A DNA stretch of 42,213 bases from [Streptosporangium] indianense (GTDB taxonomy: Bacteria > Actinomycetota > Actinomycetes > Streptomycetales > Streptomycetaceae). The first letter of the stretch is position 1. Each line of letters starts with the position of its first letter. The notes below the pieces were generated by a model. The model was given only the letters and a program-made list of their open reading frames with translations. It was not told the origin of the DNA and searched no databases. The DNA lies in assembly GCF_021474405.1 (NCBI RefSeq), contig NZ_JAKEIO010000063.1:1-42213 (forward strand), read 5' to 3'. Position numbers and translations under genes: made by a program. Shown here one piece after another: positions 14,773-21,765 of the stretch.

Positions 14773-16453
14773 CCCCGTCTCGCCCTTCGGGCGCACGGGC
14801 CGGGACGGGCGGAGTCGCCGCGGGGCCGGGTGATGGCCGGGACGTAGAGGTGCGGGTGGGAGTGGGAGCGGGGGCGGTCGACTTCACCCTGACGGGGACC
14901 GTGAGCGTGCTTCCGGAAGCGGTCTGCGTGAGGTGAAGGACGTAGTCGCCCGCTGTGGCGTCCGCCGGGACGGTCGCGGTGAACTCGATGGAGCCGGTGC
15001 CGGACGCGCTGGTCGCGTTGCCCGGGAACAGGTCCGAGCTGTACTGCACAGCACGGCGTGGGGCGAACCCGCTGCCAGTGACGGTCACGGTTCCGCCGGG
15101 AGCCACCGGATCGGGACTGGCCTGCGCGGTCAACGGACCGGTCGGCTTCTCCTTCTCGTACCGGAGCTCGGCGTGGGCCTGACGGCCGGACTCGGTGCCG
15201 ACTGCGCGGACACCTTGGATGCTCCCGGGCTCCCCCCAGTCCTCCCCCAGGCGGCCGACGGCGACTCCGGAGGCGTTGGCCTTCTCGTGGGCGTAGCTGC
15301 CACTGTGCCCCCACGGGCCCATCCAGATGTCGACGATCTCCCCGGGCCGGAACCCCGAGGCGGTCGCCGTGGTGGCCTCGCCCGCACGCACCGTGGTCGG
15401 GTTGAGAACCAGTTTGGGTGACGGGCGTGGCCGGGGGTTGTCGGCCTTCAGGACCCGCAACAGCGCGGACGCCGTACGAGCGGAGTGCTTCCCCCGCACC
15501 CGGACGGTGTACCAGCCCGGCTTATGCACTCCGTGGATCCGCGCCACTGCCTCTCCCGTCCGTCCGGCGGTGAACGTGCCCGCGCTGCCTCCTGACGGGC
15601 CGGTCCAGGTGAAGGCGACGGGCTCGCCGGGCTTGAAGCCGCTTGCCGTCGCCGTGCAGGTGCCTCCGGGCTTCAGAGTCGCAGCGGACAGGGTGAGCCG
15701 GGCTGGACGCGGAGGTGGCGACGTGGGCGGCGTGGACGGCACGTCGATGTGCTTGACCTCCGGAGACCCGGGGACGGTCAGTTGTCTCAAGGTCTCGGTG
15801 AGCTCCGCGGGGGTGTCCGTGTAGTGCGGCTCGGCGGCCCCGGTGACCTCGGCCAGCCGGGCGAGCGGCCGCCGTTCCCTTTGCGGGACCCTGTAGCCGA
15901 CGAACCGGACGTCCACCTGTACGCCGCTGTCGGCGGCCTTGCTGCGCACCGTCGCCCTGACCGCGGCCTGGTCGGCCGTGCAGGCGTCGACGCCGTGGGA
16001 GGTCACCACGATGATCCGGTTCCGCTTGCTTCCCCGGAACGGGTAGTACCCCGAGAAGTCGTCGATCCCGGCGAGGAGGCCGCTCTGCAGTGTGGGTTTC
16101 CCCGATGGTGACAGCGCGTGCGCCGACGTGCTGATCCGCTGGGCGTGCCCCGTGCCCGGGCCGACCACCGCTGCCGTGTTTCGTCCGTCTCCGCACGCGC
16201 CGCCGAACCGGCGCAGGGACAGGGAGTCCCCGTCGGCGGAGTTCTGTGCGGCGGAGGCGACGGCGTCCGTGACCGCGAGGAACTGCTTGCCGTTCTTGAC
16301 CGACGAGGTGTCGACGACGAAGGCCGTGCGGTAGTCCGGGACGGCTCGCAGGACGAAGAAGGCCCCGACGCCGGCCATCAGCGCGACGACGACGGAGACG
16401 ACCAGCACGCGGCGGGCCCCGCGCCTGGGCCTCGGGGGGGAGTCGACGGTCAT
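14747..16453 (-). CDS. Membrane-anchored vWA-like protein with three Ig-like domains
   Basis: 568 aa, no known function. Order: short basic cytoplasmic N-terminus; one membrane segment (about 15-36); extracytoplasmic vWA-like domain (about 40-230) beginning RTAFVVDTSSV; three Ig-like domains (about 251-335, 346-432, 441-524), each opening with a variant of PGGTVTVTGSGFAP; and a disordered Pro/Thr/Ser tail. The metal site is degenerate: DTSSV in place of DxSxS. Cys87 and Cys158 (HGVDAC) are shared with the next protein upstream and may pair. It lacks a sortase signal. The ATG at 16453 overlaps the upstream stop in ATGA. Third gene of a coupled operon. Confidence 0.8.
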   Translation of the reverse strand: MTVDSPPRPRRGARRVLVVSVVVALMAGVGAFFVLRAVPDYRTAFVVDTSSVKNGKQFLAVTDAVASAAQNSADGDSLSLRRFGGACGDGRNTAAVVGPGTGHAQRISTSAHALSPSGKPTLQSGLLAGIDDFSGYYPFRGSKRNRIIVVTSHGVDACTADQAAVRATVRSKAADSGVQVDVRFVGYRVPQRERRPLARLAEVTGAAEPHYTDTPAELTETLRQLTVPGSPEVKHIDVPSTPPTSPPPRPARLTLSAATLKPGGTCTATASGFKPGEPVAFTWTGPSGGSAGTFTAGRTGEAVARIHGVHKPGWYTVRVRGKHSARTASALLRVLKADNPRPRPSPKLVLNPTTVRAGEATTATASGFRPGEIVDIWMGPWGHSGSYAHEKANASGVAVGRLGEDWGEPGSIQGVRAVGTESGRQAHAELRYEKEKPTGPLTAQASPDPVAPGGTVTVTGSGFAPRRAVQYSSDLFPGNATSASGTGSIEFTATVPADATAGDYVLHLTQTASGSTLTVPVRVKSTAPAPTPTRTSTSRPSPGPAATPPVPARAPEGRDGADRHVTGR

Positions 16454-17634
16454 GAGGTCCCGGTCAGTTTTCCGCGCAGGGCGGTGAGCAGCTTGTTCAT
16501 GCTCTTCGCCTCGTCGTTGTAGCGCGCGGCGGCACGCTCGAACGCCTTCATCCGCGTAGCGAGCGGCGAGCCGGCCTCGGCGGCCTCCATGACCCGGGAG
16601 GCCTCGTCCACCACCTGCTTCTGCTTCCGGCGCAGCCGGTCGGCCGCCTCGTTCACGTTCCGGGCGTCGTTGTTCCCGGCGCGGTCGGCGAGGTCGTCGA
16701 ACTCCGGGCGGGTGCCGTTCACCGCGGTCCGGGCCCGGCCCAAGGTGCTGTCCGCGGTGTCGAGACGTCCCTGCTTCACCGTCCGGATGGCCGTGTTCAC
16801 CTGGTCGACCGTGGTGTTGAGGGTGTCGACGATCCTCTGGGCCGAGGTGAGCACCGGTTCCGCGCTGGAGAACCAGTCGAGGGTCCGGTCGAGATCCGTC
16901 GCGTTCTCGGCGTAGACCGGCGGGGGCGCCTTGGCTGCTGTCGCGATCCGGTCGAGGTCCCGTCGCTGCTCGTCGGGGACCTTGAAGCCGACCACCCGGA
17001 ACTGCAGGGACAGGCCTGCCGCCCCGACGCGTTCGCGGATCTCCCTCTCGACGAAGGCGATGTCGTCCTCGCATGCGTCCACGCCGTGCCGGGTCACGAC
17101 GATGATCCTGTTGACCTGGCGGGCCTTGCGGTCGAACGGCTCGGAGAAGTCCTCGACCGCCTGGACGATCCCGCGCACCAGCGTCGGCCGCCCGCTCGGT
17201 CGCACGCGCGCCGCCGCCCGGCCGATCTCCTCCCGGTTGCCATCGCCGAAGCCCACCAGCCGGGCCGTGTTGTCCGCGGCGCCGCACTCGCCGCCGAAGC
17301 GGCGCAGGGCGAGTGCGTCCTTGTCGCCCGAGTTCACCACCGTCTTGCGCAGCGACCTCGCGACCTCGGCGGCGCCCTCGGGATGGGCGCCCGCCGCGGC
17401 GTCGATCAGGAACTGGGTCCGGTAGTTCGGCGCGAACTTCGGCGAGAACCAGTCGAAGTAGAGCCAGCCCAGGCCGACGGTCAGCAGGGCGGCGAGCAGC
17501 ATCGCCAGCGGCACCCGCACGATGCGGGGCATCTCGACCGTGGTGTCCCCGGTGTTGATGGTGCCGGAGCTGTCGCCTTCGACGATGACGGACCGGTTGC
17601 CGAACGGCCGCCGCTTGAGGGACCGGGGCGTCAC
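16450..17634 (-). CDS. Membrane-anchored degenerate vWA-like protein with helical C-terminus
   Basis: 394 aa, no known function. The cytoplasmic N-terminus carries an 18-residue motif (13-30, NRSVIVEGDSSGTINTGD) also found twice in the preceding protein. One membrane segment follows (about 38-60), then a vWA-like domain (70-260) paralogous to that of the next gene: matching blocks are LRRFGGECG, NRIIVVTRHGVDAC and VVGFKVPDEQRRDLDRIA. The usual DxSxS is DAAAG, so metal binding by the MIDAS is probably lost. Residues 262-394 are predicted helical (long Ala/Arg/Asp-rich runs). The GTG start overlaps the upstream TGA, and the stop overlaps the next ATG. Confidence 0.8.
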   Translation of the reverse strand: MTPRSLKRRPFGNRSVIVEGDSSGTINTGDTTVEMPRIVRVPLAMLLAALLTVGLGWLYFDWFSPKFAPNYRTQFLIDAAAGAHPEGAAEVARSLRKTVVNSGDKDALALRRFGGECGAADNTARLVGFGDGNREEIGRAAARVRPSGRPTLVRGIVQAVEDFSEPFDRKARQVNRIIVVTRHGVDACEDDIAFVEREIRERVGAAGLSLQFRVVGFKVPDEQRRDLDRIATAAKAPPPVYAENATDLDRTLDWFSSAEPVLTSAQRIVDTLNTTVDQVNTAIRTVKQGRLDTADSTLGRARTAVNGTRPEFDDLADRAGNNDARNVNEAADRLRRKQKQVVDEASRVMEAAEAGSPLATRMKAFERAAARYNDEAKSMNKLLTALRGKLTGTS

Positions 17635-18074
17635 GAGGCCGTGTCGTCGTGGGTGTCACCGGTGGTGAGCGTGCCCCGGTTGTCACCGCCGATGGTGATG
17701 GAACGCTCCCCCGGTGAGGCCGCGGCACTCCCGCGCGCTCCGCGCGACGGCGCGTGCGGGACGCGCCGGTCACCGGTGGAGACGTCACCGCTGTTGCTGC
17801 CCCGGACGGTGACCGAGCGGCTCCCGGGCGCGTCGGCGGCGCCCCGCGGCGCCGGTCCCGGGGCGGCACGGCCGCCGCCCGCGAATCCGTACCCCCACAT
17901 GGCCGCCAATGCGGCCATCGCCGCTCCGGCTCCGCACGCCACGGTCCATCGCACCGCCGAGTCGTCCATCACGCGCGGCAGGAGCAGCGCTCCGCACAGC
18001 CATGTGCTCACCGTGAAGGCGACCGCGGTCGCGGTGACCGCCAGAAGCCATCTGCCGAACCGATCCACGCCCAC
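17631..18074 (-). CDS. Small two-TM protein with two copies of an RSVxVxGxNxGxxxTGD motif
   Basis: 147 aa, no recognised family. There are two hydrophobic segments (about 9-33 and 42-64). A flexible cytoplasmic tail carries two copies of the same 18-residue peptide, at 85-102 (SRSVTVRGSNSGDVSTGD) and 123-140 (ERSITIGGDNRGTLTTGD). A third copy starts the next protein. The start is a GTG at 18074 with an alternative GTG at 18068; a GGGGG run upstream fits the latter slightly better. First gene of the coupled operon. The motif resembles short Gly/Asn/Asp repeats placed before membrane segments in some actinobacterial signalling proteins; that is an impression only. Confidence 0.72.
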   Translation of the reverse strand: MGVDRFGRWLLAVTATAVAFTVSTWLCGALLLPRVMDDSAVRWTVACGAGAAMAALAAMWGYGFAGGGRAAPGPAPRGAADAPGSRSVTVRGSNSGDVSTGDRRVPHAPSRGARGSAAASPGERSITIGGDNRGTLTTGDTHDDTAS

Positions 18075-18192
18075 CCCCGGATTTCGACCGGCTCACGTCC
18101 CACCCACCATGGCACCCACACGGTGGTCAGATGGGCTTTTTGGCTCATTATCAGGATTCGGGCACGTGTACGGACGCGGCCATCGTCGACGA

Positions 18193-18226
18193 CGAGAACT
18201 CCGGCCCGCAGGGGCCGGGGTTCTCG
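18193..18226 (-). terminator. Hairpin terminator after the MTH1187-type gene
   Basis: 15-bp stem with one G-T type mismatch: arms 18193-18207 (CGAGAACTCCGGCCC) and 18212-18226, 4-nt loop. It lies just downstream of the minus-strand gene ending at 18234 and separates it from the vWA-like operon. Confidence 0.75.
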
Positions 18227-18233
18227 TGACAGG

Positions 18234-18539
18234 TCAGTGGGTCCGCTGTTCGGCGAGGTGCCGTTCCACCGTCTCCACCTTCGACGTGAGGCCGTCCGTC
18301 ACGCCGGGGCGGATGTCCGCCTTGAGGACGAGGGAGACGCGGGGCGCACGTCGCTCGACCGCGGCGACCGCGCGCCGGACCACGTCCATGACCTCGTCCC
18401 ACTCCCCTTCGACGGACGTGAACATCGCGTCGGTGCGGTTCGGCAGCCCGGACTCGCGCACCACCCGCACGGCGTCGGCGACGTACTCCCCCACGTCCTC
18501 GCCGACCCCGAGCGGCGTCACGGAAAAGGCGACGATCAC
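18234..18539 (-). CDS. MTH1187/UPF0045-family thiamine-binding-type protein
   Basis: 101 aa, full length. The family fold is visible: IVAFSVTPLGVGEDVGEYVA, a central MFTSVEGEWDEVMDVVRRA, and VSLVLKADIRPG. Family members form ferredoxin-like tetramers and some bind thiamine or related pyrimidines; the role here is unproven. The GTG start overlaps the DUF3817 stop in GTGA, so the two are coupled. Confidence 0.88.
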   Translation of the reverse strand: MIVAFSVTPLGVGEDVGEYVADAVRVVRESGLPNRTDAMFTSVEGEWDEVMDVVRRAVAAVERRAPRVSLVLKADIRPGVTDGLTSKVETVERHLAEQRTH

Positions 18540-18880
18540 GCGCCCACCACGCCTTCCTTGCGCGCGCGGGAGGCGATGACCGCGTCCTCGGTCTCACGGC
18601 GCAGCCGGCGCTCGGCGAAGAAGCCGCCGGCGGGCAGCACCGAGAGGACGAAGTACAGCGCGGCGGTCTTCAGCGACCACTTGGCACGGTTCCAGGCGTC
18701 CGCCCAGAAGATGACGTACAGGACGAAGAGCGCACCGTGCACCGCGCCCATCACCGGCACGGCGTTGAAGTCCGTGGTCCGCTTCAGCACCGAGCAGACC
18801 AGCAGGAGGAGGAAGGAGATCGCCTCGGGGGCCGAGACCAGGCGGAGGCGGCGGATGGCGGTGGCGGTCTTGAGGTCCAC
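18536..18880 (-). CDS. DUF3817 small membrane protein (copy 2)
   Basis: 114 aa with three hydrophobic segments: AISFLLLLVCSVL, MGAVHGALFVLYVIFWAD and ALYFVLSVLPAGGFFAE. It shares HGxLxVxYxIF, the following AKW, and FFxERR with the copy at 13845-14183 but is otherwise divergent. The GTG at 18880 has GAAGGTGA 3-4 nt upstream. It is first in a two-gene unit with the MTH1187-type gene. Function unknown. Confidence 0.85.
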   Translation of the reverse strand: MDLKTATAIRRLRLVSAPEAISFLLLLVCSVLKRTTDFNAVPVMGAVHGALFVLYVIFWADAWNRAKWSLKTAALYFVLSVLPAGGFFAERRLRRETEDAVIASRARKEGVVGA

Positions 18881-19060
18881 GGGTCACCTTCGGTGGGAGA
18901 GAAACAGTTTGTGAACACGCGCACAAGCGTCCCGCCCATTGTGGCAAACCGTCGCGCGCCCTCCGGCCGGGGGTCCGCCCGGGTACGCCCGCGCCCCCTA
19001 GGGGTGCTCTCGGGGTCGTTCTCCACCCACGGGCCCTGTCCGTGAGGCCCGGCCTGCGGA

Positions 19061-19066
19061 TACCTT
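19061..19066 (+). promoter_or_regulatory. Candidate -10 element TACCTT for a leaderless AIM24 transcript
   Basis: TACCTT fits TANNNT and ends 6 bp before the GTG at 19073, where no ribosome site is visible. No convincing -35 was found. Confidence 0.4.
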
Positions 19067-19072
19067 CCAGTC

Positions 19073-19711
19073 GTGGCGATGTTCCGACTTCAGAGCAGCA
19101 AGGTGCTCGCCGTCGACATGACCGGAGACGCCGTCAAGGCGAAGAACGGCTCCATGGTCGCGTACGACGGCGAGATGGCCTTCAAGAAGCTCAGCGGCGG
19201 CGGCGAGGGGATCCGGGGGATGGTGACCCGGCGGCTGACCGGTGAGCAGATGACGTTGATGGAGGTGAAGGGCCGGGGGACCTGCTGGTTCGCCGACCGG
19301 GCCTCCGAGATCAACTTGGTCAGCGTCCAGGGCGACAAGCTCTACGTAGAGTCGAGCAACCTGCTCGCGACCGACGGCGGGCTGCGCACGGGTACGGAGT
19401 TCACCGGCCTGCGCGGCGCCTCGCAGGGCAACGGGCTGTTCACGACGACCGTCGAGGGCCACGGCCAGGCGGCGATCATGTCGGACGGCCCCGCGGTGGT
19501 GCTGCGGGTGAGCGCGCAGTACCCGCTGACCGTCGACCCGGGGGCGTACGTGGCGCACCAGGGGAACCTGCGGCAGTCCTTCCAGTCCGGTGTGACGTTC
19601 CGCACGCTGCTCGGGGAGGGCGGCGGCGAGGCGTTCCAGATGCGGTTCGAGGGTGACGGGCTGGTGTACGTGCAGCCGAGCGAGCGGAACACGATCGCGG
19701 GGGACGTGTGA
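19073..19711 (+). CDS. AIM24-family protein 1
   Basis: 212 aa. AIM24 proteins are beta-sandwich proteins related to a yeast mitochondrial inner-membrane protein; the bacterial role is unknown. Family features are GSMVAYDGEMAFKK, LMEVKGRGTCWFADRA, LYVESSNLLATDGGL, GLFTTTVEGHGQAAIMSDGP and VDPGAYVAHQGNLRQ. There is no signal peptide, so it is probably cytosolic or membrane-peripheral. The GTG at 19073 (or ATG 19079) lacks a ribosome site but has a -10-like TACCTT at leaderless spacing. The next gene begins 2 bp after its stop. Confidence 0.88.
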   Translation: MAMFRLQSSKVLAVDMTGDAVKAKNGSMVAYDGEMAFKKLSGGGEGIRGMVTRRLTGEQMTLMEVKGRGTCWFADRASEINLVSVQGDKLYVESSNLLATDGGLRTGTEFTGLRGASQGNGLFTTTVEGHGQAAIMSDGPAVVLRVSAQYPLTVDPGAYVAHQGNLRQSFQSGVTFRTLLGEGGGEAFQMRFEGDGLVYVQPSERNTIAGDV

Positions 19712-19712
19712 C

Positions 19713-20363
19713 ATGGCCTTCCGGGAGATCAACGGAAAGATGGTCGAGGCGACGGTCGCGCCGGGCCAGCGGCTGTTCAGTCAGCGCGGCGCGATGCTCG
19801 CGTACAAGGGCGAGGTGTCCTTCACGCCCAACATGGCGGGCGGCCAGGGCGGGATCATGTCGATGATCGGCCGCCGGGTGGCCAACGAGGACACCCCCCT
19901 GATGTCCGTCGAGGGCAGCGGCACGGTGCTGTTCGGGCACGGCGGGCACCACGTCCAGGTGATCCGCCTGACCGGCGACACGCTCTACGTCGAGGCGGAC
20001 CGCCTGCTGGCCTTCGAGGGCACGCTCCAGCAGGGCACGATGTTCCTGGGCTCGCAGGGCGGCGTCATGGGCATGGTGCGCGGGCAGGTCAGCGGCCAGG
20101 GACTGTTCACGACGACGTTGCAGGGGCACGGGGCCGTCGCGGTCATGGCCCACGGCGGTGTCATCGAGATCCCGATCAGCCCGCAGCGCCCGGTCCACGT
20201 GGACCCGCAGGCCTACGTCGCCCACCACGGAGACGTCCGTAACAAGCTGTCGACGGCGCTGGGCTGGCGGGACATGGTGGGCCGCGGCTCGGGCGAGGCG
20301 TTCCAGCTGGAGCTCAGCGGCAGCGGTGCGGTGTACGTCCAGGCGTCGGAGGAGAAGCTGTGA
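19713..20363 (+). CDS. AIM24-family protein 2
   Basis: 216 aa, paralogous to the previous protein. Matching blocks are GAMLAYKGEVSFTPNM, LYVEADRLLAFEGTL, GLFTTTLQGHGAVAVMAHGG and VDPQAYVAHHGDVRNK. The start is the ATG at 19713 (MAFREINGKM); a GGGGGA run lies about 9 nt upstream inside the previous gene. The stop overlaps the next GTG in GTGA. The three proteins may form a hetero-oligomer, as their order and coupling suggest a fixed ratio. Confidence 0.9.
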   Translation: MAFREINGKMVEATVAPGQRLFSQRGAMLAYKGEVSFTPNMAGGQGGIMSMIGRRVANEDTPLMSVEGSGTVLFGHGGHHVQVIRLTGDTLYVEADRLLAFEGTLQQGTMFLGSQGGVMGMVRGQVSGQGLFTTTLQGHGAVAVMAHGGVIEIPISPQRPVHVDPQAYVAHHGDVRNKLSTALGWRDMVGRGSGEAFQLELSGSGAVYVQASEEKL

Positions 20364-21160
20364 GCACGTACGGAACGCCGGGCGCCGGCCCCGCCGTCTT
20401 CGACCCGGCGACGCTGCCGCCGGACGACAACGTCAATCCCTACACCTTCTGCGTGGAGCTCAAGGGGAGCCAGTGGTTCCTGCAGAAGGGGAAGATGATC
20501 GCCTACTACGGCTCGATCGACTTCAACGGCGTCGGACACGGCCGGCTGGACCGTCTCGTGCGCACCTCGTTCCATTCGCCACTGCACGCGAGCGACTGGG
20601 TGGTGGCCGAGGGCTCGGGCAAGATGCTCCTCGCCGACCGGGCCTTCGACGTCAATTCGTACGACCTCGAGGACGGCAACCTGACCATTCGCTCGGGCAA
20701 CCTCCTCGCTTTTCAGCCAACTCTGGCACTGAAGCAATCAATCGTGCCGGGTTTTCTGACCCTCATCGGAACCGGAAAGTTCGTGGCCGCGTCCAACGGA
20801 CCGGTGGTGTTCATGGAACCCCCGATCCGGGTCGACCCCCAGGCCCTGGTCGGCTGGGCCGACTGCCCCTCCCCGTGCCATCACTACGACCACGGGTACA
20901 TGACCGGTGTCATGGGCGGTCTACGTGCGCTGACGGGCCTGGGAGGCGCCTCCGGCGAGGAGCACCAGTTCGAGTTCGTCGGCGCCGGGACGGTGCTGCT
21001 GCAGTCGTCCGAGACACTGATGGCCGAGCAGGCCACGGGGGTCGTTCCGCATCAGGCCGGCGTGCCCGGCGGCGGGGCGCACAGCCCCCAGACGGGGCAG
21101 TCCGGGGTACCGCGCCTTCCCGGACAGCTGGGCGACCTCCAGCGTCGCTTCGGGCTGTGA
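20360..21160 (+). CDS. AIM24-family protein 3
   Basis: 266 aa, the most divergent and longest of the three. Shared blocks are FLQKGKMIAYYGSIDFNGVG, LAFQPTLALKQSIVPGF, IRVDPQALVGWADCP and EEHQFEFVGAGTVLLQSSE. It has an extra roughly 30-residue N-terminal segment and a Gly/Pro/Gln-rich C-terminal tail (HQAGVPGGGAHSPQTGQSGV). A WADCPSPCHHYDHG insert with two Cys and three His could bind a metal; the other two copies lack it. Confidence 0.88.
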   Translation: MSTYGTPGAGPAVFDPATLPPDDNVNPYTFCVELKGSQWFLQKGKMIAYYGSIDFNGVGHGRLDRLVRTSFHSPLHASDWVVAEGSGKMLLADRAFDVNSYDLEDGNLTIRSGNLLAFQPTLALKQSIVPGFLTLIGTGKFVAASNGPVVFMEPPIRVDPQALVGWADCPSPCHHYDHGYMTGVMGGLRALTGLGGASGEEHQFEFVGAGTVLLQSSETLMAEQATGVVPHQAGVPGGGAHSPQTGQSGVPRLPGQLGDLQRRFGL

Positions 21161-21264
21161 GCGGTAGTCTGCGGAGTGTGACATCGAACGTCTGCGCACG
21201 GTTGTCCGCCAGGCGTGCGCCATCACACACCACCCCTCACTAGTTCGCCTTTCAACATTTTAGG

Positions 21265-21270
21265 TAGACT
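21265..21270 (+). promoter_or_regulatory. Candidate -10 element TAGACT for leaderless marR
   Basis: TAGACT is a good HrdB-type -10 and ends 6 bp before the ATG at 21277. No ribosome site is present and the local sequence is A+T-rich. The -35 is not evident. Confidence 0.5.
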
Positions 21271-21276
21271 TCATTC

Positions 21277-21753
21277 ATGGAGACCGAGACGGCCACCCGC
21301 TGGCTGACCGATGCGGAGCAGTGCGCTTGGCGCACCCACCTGGAGGTCAACAGGCTGTTGACGTACCAGCTCGAGAAGGACCTGCAGCCGTTCGGCCTGA
21401 CAATGAACGACTACGAGATCCTGGTGAATCTCTCCGAGTCCGACGACCAGAGAATGCGGATGAGCGACCTCGCCTCCGCCACGCTCCAGTCCAAGAGCCG
21501 CCTCTCGCACCAGATCACGCGCATGGAGAACGCGAACCTGGTCCGGCGGGAGAACTGCGAGTCGGACCGCCGGGGGCTCTACGCGGTCCTCACCGAGCAC
21601 GGCATGGCGACGATGCAGAAGGTCGCGCCCCACCATGTGGCGTCCGTGCGCAGGCACTTCATCGACCTGCTGTCCCCCGAGGCCCTGGCCGAGCTCGACA
21701 AGGGCCTCAAGCCCATCGCGGAGCACCTGCGCGGCCAGCGCGGGCGCCCATAA
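21277..21753 (+). CDS. MarR-family regulator
   Basis: 158 aa. The winged helix spans about residues 40-115: MNDYEILVNLSESDDQRMRM, ASATLQSKSRLSHQITRMEN as recognition helix, and RENCESDRRGLYAVLTEHG as wing. The N-terminal WLTDAEQCAWRTHLEVNRLL is typical of an actinobacterial MarR subgroup with an unknown ligand. Cys11 (WLTDAEQC) and Cys93 (in the wing) could be redox-sensing, but this is speculative. No partner gene is adjacent: upstream is the AIM24 operon on the same strand, downstream a convergent histidine kinase with a 12-bp gap. Confidence 0.9.
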   Translation: METETATRWLTDAEQCAWRTHLEVNRLLTYQLEKDLQPFGLTMNDYEILVNLSESDDQRMRMSDLASATLQSKSRLSHQITRMENANLVRRENCESDRRGLYAVLTEHGMATMQKVAPHHVASVRRHFIDLLSPEALAELDKGLKPIAEHLRGQRGRP

Positions 21754-21765
21754 CCGCAGTTCCCG

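Noticed and set aside
17785..18096. Alternative minus-strand frame over the first vWA-operon gene
   Set aside because: Ser/Arg/Gly-rich with no hydrophobic segments; the GTG-started frame has two TM segments and couples to the next gene.
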